Notes under the pieces: generated by a model
Told to the model about the DNA's origin: nothing
Seen by the model: the letters and a program-made list of their open reading frames with translations, nothing else
Databases searched by the model: none
Assembly (NCBI GenBank): GCA_030447005.1
Contig: JAUJME010000066.1
Coordinates: forward strand, 1 to 7,915
DNA length: 7,915 bases
Direction: 5' to 3'
Origin: Solirubrobacteraceae bacterium
GTDB taxonomy: Bacteria; Actinomycetota; Thermoleophilia; Solirubrobacterales; Solirubrobacteraceae
In this document: piece by piece, positions 6,135 through 7,915 of the stretch
Layout of the letters: each line of letters begins with the position of its first letter
Numbering within the stretch: the stretch's first letter is position 1
Translations under genes and position numbers: made by a program

Positions 6135-6841
6135 CCGTTGAGCAGGTTGCCGAGCCCGCCGCCGCCCGAGGGGGTGGCGGGCACGGTGATCCGCCCCTCC
6201 GACGGCTGCACGAGCACCCAGCCCTGGCCGGAGAAGCCCATCTGGATCGTCTCCCCCGAGCCCCGCCCGATCAGGTCCTTCATCTTGAAGTCGGTCTTGA
6301 TCGACGTCTGGACGCCGGAGGACCAGGTGATCGCCGCCTGGGCGTCGGCGAAGGTCGGGGCGGCGCCGACGTCGAGCAGCACGGGCGGTCCGTCGGAGAG
6401 GATCGCCACCCAGCCCGTCCCCTGCAGCGACATGTTGAACAGGCCGCCGGCCATCATCGCCCCGCCGCCGCCCTGCACGCGCTTGATGTCCCAGTCGATG
6501 CCCGCGTCGAACGCCAGGACGTTGGGCCCGTTGACCGTGATGAGGTCGTTCTCGAGGTAGATCAGGTGGATGTCCTGCGCCTGGTCGGCCAGGAACACCT
6601 CCCCGCTGCCGGTCATCTTCATGAGCTGGGTGCCCTCGCCGGTGACCGCCTTCTTGATCAGCCGCCCCATGCCGCCCGAGCCGGCGTGCTCGAAGGTGAC
6701 GTTGCCCTGGTAGGCCACCATCGACCCCAGCTTGGACTGGATGGTGACCTGGTTGAGCGAGACCTTCAGCAGCTTGGAGTTCTGCAGCGCGAAGGCGTCG
6801 GAGGAGGCGGTCTCGTTGAACTGCGCGAGGGTCGTCTGCAT
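6131..6841 (-). CDS. AIM24-family protein
   Basis: The 236-residue product matches the AIM24 family, a beta-rich fold named after a yeast mitochondrial protein and widespread in bacteria, where its role is not settled. Family traits are visible: SKLGSMVAYQGNVTFE (36-51), GSGEVFLAD (79-87), LENDLITVNGPNVLAFD (96-112), then a glycine-rich turn GGGGAMMAGGLFNMSLQGTGWVAI and a final SGQGWVLVQPSE. The C-terminus ends in a short glycine-rich tail (about 223-236). There is no signal peptide or membrane helix. Start ATG 6839-6841 has GAGG nine bases upstream. It lies 47 bases after the PilT gene on the same strand, so both may share a transcript; a functional link to pili is only suggested by that order. 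It is convergent with the cupin gene. Confidence 0.92.
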   Translation of the reverse strand: MQTTLAQFNETASSDAFALQNSKLLKVSLNQVTIQSKLGSMVAYQGNVTFEHAGSGGMGRLIKKAVTGEGTQLMKMTGSGEVFLADQAQDIHLIYLENDLITVNGPNVLAFDAGIDWDIKRVQGGGGAMMAGGLFNMSLQGTGWVAILSDGPPVLLDVGAAPTFADAQAAITWSSGVQTSIKTDFKMKDLIGRGSGETIQMGFSGQGWVLVQPSEGRITVPATPSGGGGLGNLLNG

Positions 6842-6888
6842 GCCGGACAGCCTCGCGCAGCCGCCCGTCTCAGGTCAAGCGAAGCGGG

Positions 6889-7915
6889 CTAGAAGCCGGG
6901 CGGCGGCGCCGACGACGGCGCGCGGCTCGGCGCGACGGCGGGCGGCGGAGGCGTGAGCGGGCGCGCGGGCGGCGCGGCGGGCGCGGGCGGGGCGCTCGGC
7001 GCCGGCGGCGCGAGATCGACGGTGACCCGGGGCGGCACCGGCTCGGCCTGTGTGCGCTCCGGCGGGTCGGCGATCAGCGAGCCGTCGCGCGACTCGGCGG
7101 CGACCATCAGCTTGAAGTCGTGCGGCGCGGAGGCGACGCGCATCGCCTCGTCGAGCGAGATCCGGCCGGCGCGCAGGTGCTTGAGCAGCGCCTGGTCGAA
7201 GGTCTGCATCCCGTAGTACTCGCCGTCGGCGATGACCTCGGGGAGCTGGCCCGTCTGCTTGGGGTCGAGGATCATGTCGTGGACCCGGCCCGTCTTGACC
7301 ATGATCTCGCAGCTCGCGACGCGGCCGTTGCCGTCCGGCGTCTTGACCAGGCGCTGGGAGATGATCCCCTGCAGCGTGCCGGCGATCATCGCGCGGGCCT
7401 GCTGGTGCTGGTGGGGCGGGAAGAAGTCGATGATGCGGTTGATCGTCTCCGGCGCGTCGACCGTGTGGAGGGTCGAGAGCACGAGGTGACCCGTCTCCGC
7501 CGCGCTCAGCGCGGTCTGCACCGTCTCCTCGTCGCGCATCTCGCCGACGAGGATGACGTCGGGGTCCTGGCGCAGGACGCGGCGCAGCGCGCGCTTGAAG
7601 GAGGCGGTGTCCATCCCGACCTCGCGCTGGTTGATGATCGAGTTGCCGTCGCGGTGCAGGAACTCGATCGGGTCCTCGATCGTGACGATGTGCTTGCGCA
7701 TCGTCTTGTTGATGTGGTCGATGATCGCGGCGAGCGTCGTCGACTTGCCCGAGCCGGTCGTGCCGGTGAGCAGGATGATCCCGCGCTCCTTCTCGGCCAG
7801 CGTCTTGAGGACGGGCGGCAGGTCGAGATCCTCGATCGACTTGATGTTGACCGGGATGGCGCGCATGACCAGCGAGATCGAGCCGCGCTGGTAGAAGGCG
7901 TTGACGCGGAAGCGG
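6889..7915 (-). CDS. pilT: Type IV pilus retraction ATPase PilT (5' end outside window)
   Basis: The frame is open to the right edge: 16 residues (RFRVNAFYQRGSISLV) precede the ATG at 7866, so the true start is beyond 7915. Numbering from that Met, Walker A is GTTGSGKS (35-42), the Asp box VTIEDPIEF (61-69), Walker B with the PilT-type VILVGEMRDEE (104-114), and the His box HLVLSTLHT (127-135). YYGMQTFDQALL and ISLDEAMRVASAPHDFKL (about 217-253) are diagnostic of PilT rather than of the extension motor PilB. It is a cytoplasmic hexameric motor at the base of type IV pili that powers retraction. After about residue 259, where PilT proteins usually end, it continues for about 65 residues of Pro/Ala-rich low-complexity sequence ending in PPPGF. 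AIM24 follows 47 bases downstream. Confidence 0.96.
   Translation of the reverse strand, partial: RFRVNAFYQRGSISLVMRAIPVNIKSIEDLDLPPVLKTLAEKERGIILLTGTTGSGKSTTLAAIIDHINKTMRKHIVTIEDPIEFLHRDGNSIINQREVGMDTASFKRALRRVLRQDPDVILVGEMRDEETVQTALSAAETGHLVLSTLHTVDAPETINRIIDFFPPHQHQQARAMIAGTLQGIISQRLVKTPDGNGRVASCEIMVKTGRVHDMILDPKQTGQLPEVIADGEYYGMQTFDQALLKHLRAGRISLDEAMRVASAPHDFKLMVAAESRDGSLIADPPERTQAEPVPPRVTVDLAPPAPSAPPAPAAPPARPLTPPPPAVAPSRAPSSAPPPGF
6892..7071 (-). other. Pro/Ala-rich low-complexity tail of PilT
   Basis: This segment encodes roughly the last 60 residues of PilT, made mainly of Pro, Ala, Arg and Ser, with no predicted fold. The DNA is a run of GGC/GCG-type codons, prone to slippage. The reading frame remains open to TAG at 6889-6891. 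Confidence 0.75.

Noticed and set aside
7864..7866. ATG as the PilT start
   Set aside because: Upstream residues RFRVNAFYQRGS are conserved PilT sequence in the same frame, so the start is outside the window.

Overview
The window is very GC-rich bacterial chromosome with strong G/C preference at third codon positions, GTG/TTG starts and apparently leaderless regulator genes. The gene set (an actinobacterial-type ArsA ATPase, a type IV pilus PilT, AIM24, HxlR and TetR regulators, and a secreted phospholipase A2 resembling the Streptomyces enzyme) points to an actinobacterium. A member of the Thermoleophilia/Solirubrobacterales is my best guess, inferred from protein style only. Eleven protein genes fill almost the whole window. 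I see no rRNA, tRNA, insertion sequence, prophage or CRISPR array, and no gene-free stretch longer than about 100 bases.

Layout. 1-720 (+) is the 3' part of an ArsA-family ATPase gene cut by the left edge. 717-3572 (-) is a same-strand run, in transcription order: an HxlR regulator, a 426-residue orphan with a possible HEPN-like C-terminus, a phospholipase A2 with a Flp-prepilin-like N-terminus, and a small lipoprotein whose start overlaps the phospholipase stop (ATGA). 3640-4539 (-) is a cytoplasmic-looking trypsin/HtrA-type serine protease with one PDZ domain. It is divergent from a second HxlR regulator (4616-5053, +), and a perfect 10-5-10 inverted repeat lies between them. 5044-5643 (-) is a TetR regulator divergent from a small cupin gene (5736-6134, +), with a perfect 15-bp palindrome between them. 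6131-7915 (-) holds a PilT motor ATPase gene cut by the right edge, followed by an AIM24-family gene.

How it works together. The window reads as small regulator-target modules rather than one pathway: HxlR2 with the protease, TetR with the cupin, and HxlR1 in front of the orphan/phospholipase/lipoprotein run. Each regulator has a dyad-symmetric site at its own promoter, consistent with autoregulation. All three convergent gene pairs overlap at their stop codons, twice through a shared CTAG. The two points most worth following are the class III (Flp-type) prepilin signature fused to a catalytically intact phospholipase A2 and its coupled lipoprotein, and the exact operator palindrome between HxlR2 and the protease.
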